Assembly: GCA_002491225.1 (NCBI GenBank)
Contig: DKVN01000110.1
Span: 1-11,138 of the forward strand
Direction of reading: 5' to 3'
From: Faecalibacterium sp. UBA7177
Lineage (GTDB): Bacteria > Bacillota > Clostridia > Oscillospirales > Ruminococcaceae
DNA length: 11,138 nt
The position numbers and the translations under genes are program-made. The number at the start of each line of letters is the position of its first letter. Positions within the stretch are counted from its first letter, which is position 1. Shown here in pieces: positions 1-6,562 of the stretch. The notes beneath the pieces are model-generated. The model did not search any database and had not been told where the DNA came from. It saw nothing but the letters and a program-made list of their open reading frames with translations.

Positions 1-1
1 C

Positions 2-529
2 GAGGTGAAGGTCTACTCCAACCAGCCCGAGGTGGAGCTGCTGCTGAACGGCAAAAGCCTGGGCAAGCAGGCCGCCGAGAAGGTTTTCAAATTTACCGTG
101 GCGCTCGAGCCGGGCCTTAACATCCTCACCGCCATCGCCGGTGAGGCGCGGGATGTCATCACCCTCGAAAAGGTGGACAAGGAGCCCGAGATCTACGTGC
201 TGCCCGAGGTGAACGAGCGGGCCGAGGGGGTCGCCAACTGGTTCAAGATGGTCGGCGATCTCGACCTCAAGGCTCCGATGGAGTTCCCCGAGGGCAGGTA
301 CAGCGTGCGGGATACGATGGAGGCCCTGTCCGAGTGCCCCGAGGCCTTCGAGGTCGTGCGCAAGGCGGTCAAGCTGGCCACCAACTTTGACCTTGCGCCC
401 GGCGTTGGGATGTGGAACATGATGAAGGCCAACACCCCCGAGGGCATGATGAGTATGCTTGGCGGTCTGGCGCCCGAGGGCTTCCTCGAAAGTCTGAACG
501 CCCAGCTGATCAGGATCGATAAGAAATAA
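2..529 (+). CDS. Glycoside hydrolase family 2 enzyme, C-terminal part (5' truncated by window)
   Basis: Only the last 175 codons are present. The frame is open to the window edge, so the GTG at 5 is an internal valine, not a start. Residues 1-62 (VKVYSN...VELLLNGKSLG, then a G-x-N beta pattern) match the C-terminal immunoglobulin-like DUF4982-type module of GH2 beta-galactosidase/beta-glucuronidase-like enzymes. Residues 63-175 form a second, mostly helical tail rich in Met and Pro (FPEGRYSVRDTMEAL, MWNMMKANTPEGMMSML). The catalytic TIM barrel lies outside the window, so the substrate cannot be read directly. The downstream GPH symporter, UxuA and SDR suggest a glucuronide or other hexuronide, making beta-glucuronidase a reasonable guess; beta-galactosidase remains possible. 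The GH2 assignment is fairly sure, the substrate is inference. Confidence 0.8.
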   Translation, partial: EVKVYSNQPEVELLLNGKSLGKQAAEKVFKFTVALEPGLNILTAIAGEARDVITLEKVDKEPEIYVLPEVNERAEGVANWFKMVGDLDLKAPMEFPEGRYSVRDTMEALSECPEAFEVVRKAVKLATNFDLAPGVGMWNMMKANTPEGMMSMLGGLAPEGFLESLNAQLIRIDKK

Positions 530-539
530 CCGCGATCCT

Positions 540-578
540 GCGCAGCCCGCGCCGTGGGCAAGGCGGCGCGGGCTGCGC
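540..578 (+). other. Perfect 14-bp hairpin just downstream of the GH2 gene
   Basis: Arms 540-553 and 565-578 are exact reverse complements (GCGCAGCCCGCGCC) around an 11-nt loop. It starts 10 nt after the GH2 stop codon. No T-run follows, so it is not a canonical intrinsic terminator. It could be an RNA-processing or 3'-end-stabilising structure, or a leaky terminator between GH2 and the transporter. Confidence 0.6.
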
Positions 579-618
579 CCGGCGGGCGGAGACGGCAAGG
601 CTCCGCCCCTGCCTGCAT

Positions 619-680
619 CCATTCCAGCCAGGCCGGATCGCCCCGCTTTTTGCGGAGGGCGGGGCGATCCGATGGAATGG
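619..680 (+). other. Long two-part stem-loop upstream of the transporter gene
   Basis: Outer arms 619-626 / 673-680 (CCATTCCA with TGGAATGG, 8 bp) enclose an inner 13-bp perfect stem 634-646 / 659-671 with a 12-nt loop. It ends 44 nt before the transporter's ribosome binding site and has no T-run after it. With the hairpin at 540-578 it fills most of the 211-bp GH2-transporter gap. A regulatory or mRNA-processing role is inferred. No convincing promoter was seen in this gap. Confidence 0.55.
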
Positions 681-740
681 GTTCTGCGAAACGCGGGGCC
701 CATAAACAGGATCCTATTTGTGAGAAGGGAGCAACGAACA

Positions 741-2237
741 ATGGCAAACAACAACACCTCCAAGTACTATGCCGAGGGCGGCATCCATCGCGTTCCGCTC
801 TGGCGCATCGGCGGCTTCGCGCTGAACAACACCGCCACCAACCTGTATCTGGTATTCATGGGCTATGTGTCCTTTTACCTGGGCGGGTTTGTGGGCATGG
901 CCACCGTGCTGGCCTCGAGCTTTTCGATGATCATGCGGCTGTGGGACGGCGTGACCGACCCGTTCATCGGTTTTCTGGTGGACAAAACCAACACCAAATT
1001 CGGCAAAAACCGCCCCTTTATGGTCATCGGCAACGTGATTTTGTTCGTCACCAGCTTTATCATGTTCCATGTGACCCATCTGCTGCCGGACAATGCGATC
1101 CTGCGCTCGGCCTTCTTTATCGTGATCTCGATGCTCTACTACATCGGCTACACCTTCCAGTGCGTGGTCACCAAATCGGCACAGTCCTGCCTGACCAACG
1201 ACCCCAAGCAGCGGCCGCTTTTCGCCGTGTTTGACGCGATCTACAACACCGTACTCTTCGCCGGGATGTCGGCCCTGGCCGCGATCGTCGCGCCCAAATA
1301 CGACCCCAACGCCTCCTTCATCACCACCGGCTTCTTCCATGAGATGTGGATGATCGTGGCGATCCTGTCGGCCGTTTTCACCGCCATCGCCGTCTTCTCG
1401 ATCTCCCCCAAGGATCGGGTCGAGTTCTTCGGCACCGGCAAGGCGGTCAAGGTCACCCTCAAGGATTACTGGGATACCCTCAAGAACAACCGCGCCATCC
1501 AGATGCTGGTTGTCTCCGCCTCGACCGATAAGCTGGCCATGCAGGCCAAGACCACCGCGGTCACCGCCGTCATGTACGGCGTTGTGGCCGGCAGCCTGAT
1601 GCTCAGCGCCGCCATCCAGGGCCTGACCTCGGTGCCCATCGTCATCCTGACCATCCTGGTCATCGGCGGCCTGGCCACCACCCTGGGCCAGCGCAAGGGC
1701 ATGATCATCGGCTCGGTGGGCGGCATGGTCACCTCGGCCATGCTGGCGGCCCTGTGGCTGTTTGGCGACCCCATGAGCATGAACAACGGCAGCGGCGGTT
1801 TGCGGATGGGCTTCTTTGCCATCGCGCTGATCGTGCTGACCATCGTCAACGGCGCTTTCAACAACCTGGCCGGCAACATCGTCATCCCGATGACCGCCGA
1901 CTGCGCCGACTATGAGGTCTACCGCACCGGCAAGTACGTGCCCGGCATGATGGGCACCCTGTTCAGCTTTGTGGACAAGATGATCTCCTCCCTTGCGCCG
2001 CTGATCGCGGGCGTGATGTTCGCGGCCATCGGCTTTAAGGACGTGCTGCCCGACGCCTCCACCCCCTACTCGGACGCGCTGAAGTATGTCGGCATCTTTT
2101 TGATGTACGGGCTGATCATCATCGGCCAGGCGTTCAACCTGGTCGCGATGAAGTTCTATCCCCTGACCAAGGAGAAGATGGAGGAGATCCGCGGGGAGAT
2201 CAACCGCATCAAGGCCGAGGCCGCCAGCGAGGCCTGA
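741..2237 (+). CDS. GPH-family sugar (glycoside/hexuronide):cation symporter
   Basis: The 498-residue integral membrane protein carries the hallmark of the glycoside-pentoside-hexuronide:cation symporter family (MelB/GusB type, MFS_2): RLWDGVTDP at 66-74, then D81 and RP at 91-92. D69 and D73 correspond to the cation-site aspartates of MelB. Length fits the family, and long hydrophobic stretches run throughout, consistent with 12 membrane helices. ATG 741 was chosen because AAGGGAG at 725-731 sits 9 nt upstream; the frame is open back to an ATG at 672, but that lies inside a stem-loop and its extra residues look non-coding. Family members import beta-glucuronides, hexuronides, melibiose or xylosides with H+ or Na+. 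The neighbouring GH2, uxuA and SDR genes favour a glucuronide or hexuronate. Family assignment is secure; substrate is inferred. Confidence 0.93.
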   Translation: MANNNTSKYYAEGGIHRVPLWRIGGFALNNTATNLYLVFMGYVSFYLGGFVGMATVLASSFSMIMRLWDGVTDPFIGFLVDKTNTKFGKNRPFMVIGNVILFVTSFIMFHVTHLLPDNAILRSAFFIVISMLYYIGYTFQCVVTKSAQSCLTNDPKQRPLFAVFDAIYNTVLFAGMSALAAIVAPKYDPNASFITTGFFHEMWMIVAILSAVFTAIAVFSISPKDRVEFFGTGKAVKVTLKDYWDTLKNNRAIQMLVVSASTDKLAMQAKTTAVTAVMYGVVAGSLMLSAAIQGLTSVPIVILTILVIGGLATTLGQRKGMIIGSVGGMVTSAMLAALWLFGDPMSMNNGSGGLRMGFFAIALIVLTIVNGAFNNLAGNIVIPMTADCADYEVYRTGKYVPGMMGTLFSFVDKMISSLAPLIAGVMFAAIGFKDVLPDASTPYSDALKYVGIFLMYGLIIIGQAFNLVAMKFYPLTKEKMEEIRGEINRIKAEAASEA

Positions 2238-2290
2238 GCCGCCGTTTTGCGCGGGATCCCCTGATCCCCCGTAACCGATCGATAAAGCGA

Positions 2291-2319
2291 CCCAGTGCCG
2301 GGTTTTCCCCGGCACTGGG
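2291..2319 (+). terminator. 12-bp hairpin after the transporter gene, possible terminator
   Basis: Arms 2291-2302 (CCCAGTGCCGGG) and 2308-2319 are exact reverse complements with the 5-nt loop TTTTC. It lies 53 nt after the transporter stop. Only a weak T content follows (CCGGGTTCTGT), so termination may be partial, or this may be a 3'-end-stabilising hairpin. The rest of the 166-bp gap to the TM2 gene shows no clear promoter. Confidence 0.45.
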
Positions 2320-2403
2320 CCGGGTTCTGTGCAAGGCTCCGCGAAAGGCCGCGTCCCGGCCCGCTGCCCGAGCCCGCCGGAAACCTGAGAAATGGGAGGC
2401 AGC

Positions 2404-2778
2404 ATGGCCCATCCAAAAAAAGAGGAACGCCTGAGTCCGGAAGAACTTGAGGAGTACCTGGCCCTGGTGCAGGAGCTGGACCGGCTGAAGGCCGAGCGTG
2501 GCGAGGCGAGGCCCGAGGGCCGTGTTTCCCGCGCCATCTCCGGCTTTTTTGACTACCGCGAGAACCGCCGGAAACAGCTTTTGAACAAAAAGAAATACAT
2601 CCTGCTGGCGGTGTTTACCGGCTGGATGGGCGGCCACCGCTTTTACGCGAGGCAGTGGGTCACCGCCATCCTGTACCTTTTATTTTTCTGGTGCGGTTTT
2701 CCGCTGGCGATGACCATTGTGGATCTGATGATCGTGATCCCGATGCAGCCCAACGAAAACGGCAATATCCTGTTGTAG
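2404..2778 (+). CDS. TM2-domain small membrane protein
   Basis: A 124-residue protein. Residues 1-60 are charged and helical (a likely short coiled coil around SPEELEEYLALVQELDRLKAE). Residues 62-113 form a TM2 domain: a basic KKKY entry, a first hydrophobic segment with the GGHRFYAR turn (76-83), then a second hydrophobic segment ending in a VDLMIVIP motif typical of the family. Start 2404 was chosen over the in-frame ATG at 2392 because GGGAGG at 2394-2399 overlaps the upstream ATG and precedes the second one by 4 nt. TM2 proteins have no settled biochemical role in bacteria. It sits inside a sugar-acid locus but nothing in its sequence links it to metabolism. Domain call is firm; function unknown. 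Confidence 0.85.
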   Translation: MAHPKKEERLSPEELEEYLALVQELDRLKAERGEARPEGRVSRAISGFFDYRENRRKQLLNKKKYILLAVFTGWMGGHRFYARQWVTAILYLLFFWCGFPLAMTIVDLMIVIPMQPNENGNILL

Positions 2779-2782
2779 CGCG

Positions 2783-2807
2783 GGCTTTGCGCGCTCAGCG
2801 CGGAGCC
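2783..2807 (+). other. 10-bp hairpin right after the TM2 gene
   Basis: GGCTTTGCGC (2783-2792) pairs with GCGCGGAGCC (2798-2807), including two G-U wobbles, around a 5-nt loop. It begins 5 nt after the TM2 stop. No T-run follows, so at most a weak terminator. The remaining gap to 2899 shows only the HAD gene's ribosome binding site. Confidence 0.4.
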
Positions 2808-2899
2808 TTGCGGGGCGGAACGCAAAAGCAGCCCCACATAAAAGTCTGCCTGACTGCTTTGAGTGAGGCTGCCCAAAAAATCTTTCATCGAGGTGGGAT

Positions 2900-3736
2900 A
2901 TGACCCTGCAGGAATTTCGCAAGACCAAAGATTATCTCATCTGCGTGGACAGCGACGGCTGCGCGATGGACACGATGGACATCAAGCACTTCAAATGCTT
3001 TGGCCCCTGCATGGTGACCGAGTGGGGCCTCGAAGCGTGGGCCGAGCCGATCCTGACCCGCTGGAACGAGATCAACCTCTACACCATGACCCGCGGCATC
3101 AACCGCTTCAAGGGGCTGCTGCTGGCCCTGCGCGAGATCAATGACCAGTACACCCCCATCGAGGGGCTGGCCGAGCTGGCCGATTGGGTTGAGCACGCGC
3201 CCGCCCTCTCGAACGACGGGGCCCGCAGGGCCATCGAGGCCGGGGGCGGCGAGGTGCTCAAAAAGGCGCTGCGCTGGTCCGAGGCGGTCAACGCCAGCAT
3301 CAACCAGCTGCCCTTCGAGGACAAAAAGCCCTTTGCCGGGGTGGCCGAGGGGCTGGCCTATGCCCACCAGAAGGCCGACATCGCCATCGTCTCCTCCGCC
3401 AACCTGCAGGCGGTGGAGGAAGAGTGGGCGCTGTACGGCCTGCTCGATCATGTGGACCTTCTGCTGGCCCAAAACGTGGGCAGCAAGGCGTTTTGCATCG
3501 CTGAGCTGTTAAAAAAGGGCTACGACCCCGGCAAGGTGCTGATGACCGGCGACGCCCCCGGCGACCTTGACGCGGCCAAAACCAATGGGGTATACTATTA
3601 TCCGATCCTGGTGCGGCACGAGGGCGAGTCCTGGGCCGAGTTCCGCGAAACAGCGGTGGACAAGCTGACCGCGGGCGAGTACGGCGGCGCCTACCAGCAG
3701 CAAAAGCTGGACGCCTTTTTGGACAACCTCAAGTAA
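2900..3736 (+). CDS. HAD-superfamily hydrolase (probable phosphatase)
   Basis: A 278-residue soluble protein with the four HAD motifs in order: motif I CVDSDG with D17 (nucleophile) and D19 (acid/base); a large helical cap insert from about 25 to 140; motif II IVSSAN (S165/S166); motif III lysine K196 in GSKAF; motif IV GDAPGD (D218, D222), which binds Mg2+. The position of the insert suggests a C1-type cap. Start ATG 2900 has GAGGTG at 2890-2895, 4 nt upstream. The 36-bp gap to uxuA implies co-transcription with uxuA and the SDR, so a phosphorylated sugar acid is a reasonable substrate guess, but HAD sequences do not reveal substrate. Superfamily call is strong; exact reaction unknown. Confidence 0.85.
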   Translation: MTLQEFRKTKDYLICVDSDGCAMDTMDIKHFKCFGPCMVTEWGLEAWAEPILTRWNEINLYTMTRGINRFKGLLLALREINDQYTPIEGLAELADWVEHAPALSNDGARRAIEAGGGEVLKKALRWSEAVNASINQLPFEDKKPFAGVAEGLAYAHQKADIAIVSSANLQAVEEEWALYGLLDHVDLLLAQNVGSKAFCIAELLKKGYDPGKVLMTGDAPGDLDAAKTNGVYYYPILVRHEGESWAEFRETAVDKLTAGEYGGAYQQQKLDAFLDNLK

Positions 3737-3772
3737 CGCACAAAAAACAACGATAAAAGGGGGAAACCGCGT

Positions 3773-4861
3773 ATGAAAATGACCTGGCGCTGGTATGGCG
3801 AGGGCAACGATCAGATCAAGCTCTCGGATATCAAGCAGATCCCTGGGGTAGAGGGCATTGTCTGGGCCCTGCATGGCAAGATGCCCGGCGAAATCTGGCA
3901 GCCCGAGGAGATCGCTGAGGTAAAAAAACAGCTGGATGAGTACGGCTTCAACATGGATGTGGTCGAGTCGGTCAACGTGCACGACGACATCAAGATCGGC
4001 CTGCCCACCCGCGATGCCTACATCGAAAACTACAAGCAGACCATCAAAAACCTGGCTCCGTTCGGGGTCAAGGTGATCTGCTACAACTTCATGCCGGTGT
4101 TTGACTGGACCCGCACCGACCTCTTCCACCCGGTGGGGGACGGCTCGACCGCCCTCTACTACGAGGCGGCCAAGATCAAACAGGACCCCCACGAGATGGC
4201 CGATTATGTCATGTCCTTTACCGAAAAGTACCACATGACCTTCCCCGGCTGGGAGCCCGAGCGGATGGACAAGCTGGACGAGCTGTTTGAAAAGTACAAG
4301 CCGGTGACCAAGGAAAAGCTCTGGGAGAACCTTCAGTACTTCCTCGAGGCGATCATGCCCACCTGCCGCGAGTGCGACATCAAGATGGCCATCCACATGG
4401 ACGACCCGCCGTGGGATATCTTCGGCCTGCCGCGCCTTTTGGTGGACGCTGAGTCGGTCGACCGGTTCCTCGCGATGGTGGACGACCCCTACAACTGCCT
4501 GACCCTCTGCTCCGGCAGTTTGAACGCCAACCCCGACAACGACGTGGCCAGCATCGTGCGCAAGCACTGCGACCGCATCGCCTTCGCCCACATCCGCAAT
4601 GTCAAGCACTTTGCCAACGGCGACTTCTCGGAGGCCAGCCACCGCGACTGTGACGGTGACACCCACATCCTCGAGATCCTCAAGGCCTACCACGACTGTG
4701 GCTTTACGGGCTACATCCGCCCCGACCACGGCCGCCATCTCTGGAACGAGGGCCCCGGCACCGTGCGCCCCGGCTATGGCCTGTATGACCGCGCGCTCGG
4801 CATCATGTACATGCTGGGCGTCTGGGACATGCTGGACAAGCTGGACGCGGAGAAAAAGTAA
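3773..4861 (+). CDS. uxuA: Mannonate dehydratase UxuA
   Basis: A 362-residue protein that aligns from its first residues with UxuA (MTWRWYGEGN, ALHGKMPGEIW). UxuA removes water from D-mannonate to give 2-keto-3-deoxy-D-gluconate in the cytosolic hexuronate pathway. The expected metal ligands are all present with the spacing known for this family: H208 in AIHMDDPPW, C246 in LTLCSGSL, H273 in FAHIRN and D318 in RPDHGR; these bind Mn2+ in characterised homologues. Length fits the shorter Gram-positive form. Start ATG 3773 has AAGGGGG at 3757-3763, 9 nt upstream. It is flanked by a HAD hydrolase (36 bp) and the SDR oxidoreductase (53 bp), the latter a standard UxuA neighbour. No truncation or missing residue was seen. 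Confidence 0.97.
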   Translation: MKMTWRWYGEGNDQIKLSDIKQIPGVEGIVWALHGKMPGEIWQPEEIAEVKKQLDEYGFNMDVVESVNVHDDIKIGLPTRDAYIENYKQTIKNLAPFGVKVICYNFMPVFDWTRTDLFHPVGDGSTALYYEAAKIKQDPHEMADYVMSFTEKYHMTFPGWEPERMDKLDELFEKYKPVTKEKLWENLQYFLEAIMPTCRECDIKMAIHMDDPPWDIFGLPRLLVDAESVDRFLAMVDDPYNCLTLCSGSLNANPDNDVASIVRKHCDRIAFAHIRNVKHFANGDFSEASHRDCDGDTHILEILKAYHDCGFTGYIRPDHGRHLWNEGPGTVRPGYGLYDRALGIMYMLGVWDMLDKLDAEKK

Positions 4862-4914
4862 GCAAATACCCTTTTCGTTTTTAACTCACACAAAAAACAG
4901 GAGGAAACTGCGCT

Positions 4915-5757
4915 ATGGATCTGCCTTTGAATGTGAATTTTGCCGGAAAGGTCGTCGTTGTCACCGGTGCAGGCGGGGTGCTGTGCGGCACCATGGCCCG
5001 CGCCTTTGCCCAGGCGGGCGCCAAGGTGGCGGCTCTGGACCTGAACGAGGAGGCCGTCAAGAAGCTGGCCGACGAGTGCAAGGCCGAGGGCTGGGTGTGC
5101 GAGGGCTACAAGGCCAACGTGCTGGAGCCGGAGGCGCTGGCCGCCGTGCACGAGCAGGTGCTCAAGGATCTGGGCCCCTGCGACATCCTGATCAACGGCG
5201 CGGGCGGCAACAACCCCCGCGCCACCACCGACAACGAGTACCAGCACGAGGCCAAGGACGGCCAGAAGACCTTCTTCGACCTTGAGGCCAGCGGTGTGGA
5301 CTTTGTCTTCAAGCTCAACTTCCAGGGCACCCTGCTGCCCACCCAGGCCTTTGCCAAGGACATGGTGGACCGCCAGCACGGCTGCATCCTGAACATCTCC
5401 TCGATGAACGCCTATATCCCGCTGACCAAGATCCCCGCCTACTCGGGCGCAAAGGCCGCCGTCTCCAACTTTACCCAGTGGCTGGCCACCCATTTTGCCA
5501 AAAGCGGCATCCGCTGCAACGCCATCGCCCCGGGTTTCCTGGTCTCGAACCAGAACCGCGCGCTGCTCTTTAACCCGGACGGCACCCCCACCGCCCGCTC
5601 GGCCAAGATCCTGAACGGCACCCCCATGGGCCGCTATGTCGAGAGCGAGGAGCTGCTGGGCGGCGTCTTCTTCCTGTGTGACGACAAGGCCGCCTCGGCC
5701 ATCACCGGCGTGGTGCTGCCCATCGACGCGGGCTTTGCCGCCTACTCCGGCGTGTAA
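4915..5757 (+). CDS. uxuB: SDR oxidoreductase, probable fructuronate reductase (mannonate oxidoreductase)
   Basis: A 280-residue classical short-chain dehydrogenase/reductase. The Rossmann glycine motif is TGAGGVLCG (17-25), a variant of TGxxxGxG; NGAG is at 94-97; the catalytic set is N135, S163, Y176 and K180 (YSGAK); the PG of IAPGF follows at 206-207. Acidic D42 after beta-strand 2 (ALDLN) suggests NAD(H) preference. Gram-positive bacteria use an SDR of this length, encoded beside uxuA, to interconvert fructuronate and mannonate, unlike the long-chain UxuB of E. coli. AGGAGG at 4899-4904 supports ATG 4915. The family is certain; the specific reaction rests on position beside uxuA. A related sugar-acid dehydrogenase activity is the alternative. 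Confidence 0.85.
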   Translation: MDLPLNVNFAGKVVVVTGAGGVLCGTMARAFAQAGAKVAALDLNEEAVKKLADECKAEGWVCEGYKANVLEPEALAAVHEQVLKDLGPCDILINGAGGNNPRATTDNEYQHEAKDGQKTFFDLEASGVDFVFKLNFQGTLLPTQAFAKDMVDRQHGCILNISSMNAYIPLTKIPAYSGAKAAVSNFTQWLATHFAKSGIRCNAIAPGFLVSNQNRALLFNPDGTPTARSAKILNGTPMGRYVESEELLGGVFFLCDDKAASAITGVVLPIDAGFAAYSGV

Positions 5758-5793
5758 CCCGCGCACAGGCCCTTTCCCCATTTAGCAAAAGCG

Positions 5794-5841
5794 AAAACCC
5801 CCTCCCGCAGGCCGTTTGCAGGCCCCGCGGGAGGGGGTTTT
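5794..5841. terminator. Bidirectional intrinsic terminator between convergent units
   Basis: Arms 5794-5808 (AAAACCCCCTCCCGC) and 5827-5841 are exact reverse complements, 15 bp, with an inner 4-bp GGCC/GGCC stem in the loop. A-run on the left and T-run on the right let it act for the + strand operon ending at 5757 and for the - strand operon ending at 5900. Confidence 0.85.
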
Positions 5842-5855
5842 GGTGTGTGAAAAGC

Positions 5856-5890
5856 GGGTTTTCGCGGGGGAATATCCCCCGCGAAAACCC
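5856..5890. repeat. Perfect palindromic repeat (copy 1), also terminator-like for DUF4956
   Basis: Arms 5856-5870 and 5876-5890 are exact reverse complements (15 bp, GGGTTTTCGCGGGGG on the left) around AATAT; one further A-T pair can form. On the - strand it begins 9 nt after the DUF4956 stop and is followed by CGCTTTT, so it may terminate that transcript. The core GCGGGGGAATATCCCCCGCG closely matches sequence at 11054-11127, so it is probably a member of a dispersed palindromic repeat family rather than a one-off terminator. Confidence 0.75.
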
Positions 5891-5899
5891 CACCGGCGC

Positions 5900-6562
5900 T
5901 CAGAGCATCGCGCGCTCGGGCAGGTCGCTGACCACCACGTCAAGGTTTGCGTTGCGGGTCCGGATGGCGTCCAAAAAGCCCTTGGGCACCCGCGGCTCCT
6001 TAAACACCACCTCGTAATACAGCTCGAACAGGGTGCCCATATCCACCGAGCGGATGCGGGTAAGCTTTGCCCTGGTGGTATACTCGGCAAACACCTCGTC
6101 AAAAAGGCCGTTGTGGTCGCAGTTGTCCGGGATGGTGATGCGCAGATACTTTTCCTGCGGGAGGGCCGCGCCGAGGTCGATGCGGGTAAGCAGCAGGATG
6201 CACACCGCCGCCAGCGCGAAAAACAGCACCGCAATGCCGATATAGCCCATGCCGAGCGCGAGGCCGAGAGTCATGGACATGATCACGGCGGTGATCTCCC
6301 GGGCGGTGCCCTCAAAGCTGCGAAAGCGCACCAGCGCAAAGGCCCCGGCCATCGCGATGCCGGTGCCGAGGTTTCCGTTGACCATCATGATCACCACCGC
6401 CACCAGCAGCGGCAGCATGGCCACGGCCAGCACAAAGCCGGTGCTGTGGCGGCTGCGGTACAAAAACAGCAGCGCGGTAAGCACCCCCAGCAGGATGGCG
6501 GCGGCCATGCAGGCCACCACCCCCACAAGGGTGACCGGTTCGGCAAGGACGGTGTTCAGCAT
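5900..6562 (-). CDS. DUF4956 membrane protein, partner of the VTC-domain protein
   Basis: A 220-residue protein. The N-terminal half is membrane-embedded, with hydrophobic segments at about 10-35, 41-61 and 91-126 (the last long enough for two passes). Between them is the family signature NGNLGTGIAMAGAF (62-75) followed by LVRFRS (77-82) and GTAREI (85-90), as in DUF4956. Residues 130-220 form a soluble, probably cytosolic domain. The start codon overlaps the stop of the upstream VTC gene (TGATG), so the two are translationally coupled; AGGAG lies about 9 nt upstream at 6572-6576. DUF4956 proteins commonly sit beside VTC-domain proteins in Firmicutes; the biochemical role is not established. 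Family assignment is strong, function unknown. Confidence 0.88.
   Translation of the reverse strand: MLNTVLAEPVTLVGVVACMAAAILLGVLTALLFLYRSRHSTGFVLAVAMLPLLVAVVIMMVNGNLGTGIAMAGAFALVRFRSFEGTAREITAVIMSMTLGLALGMGYIGIAVLFFALAAVCILLLTRIDLGAALPQEKYLRITIPDNCDHNGLFDEVFAEYTTRAKLTRIRSVDMGTLFELYYEVVFKEPRVPKGFLDAIRTRNANLDVVVSDLPERAML

Noticed and set aside
672..740. Upstream ATG start for the transporter
   Set aside because: It lies in a stem-loop, lacks a ribosome binding site, and the added residues do not fit the family; ATG 741 has AAGGGAG 9 nt upstream.
714..2537. Long open frame on the - strand opposite the transporter
   Set aside because: It is antisense to a clear GPH symporter, is rich in His, Gly, Asp and Gln with no domain, and arises from the high-GC codon pattern.
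2828..2874. GCAGCC...GGCTGC pairing before the HAD gene as a terminator
   Set aside because: Only about 6 bp with a large loop and an A-run rather than a T-run after it.
5847..5864. Catabolite-repression (cre)-like palindrome GAAAAGCGGGTTTTC
   Set aside because: It lies between convergent gene ends, not at a promoter, and overlaps the palindromic repeat.
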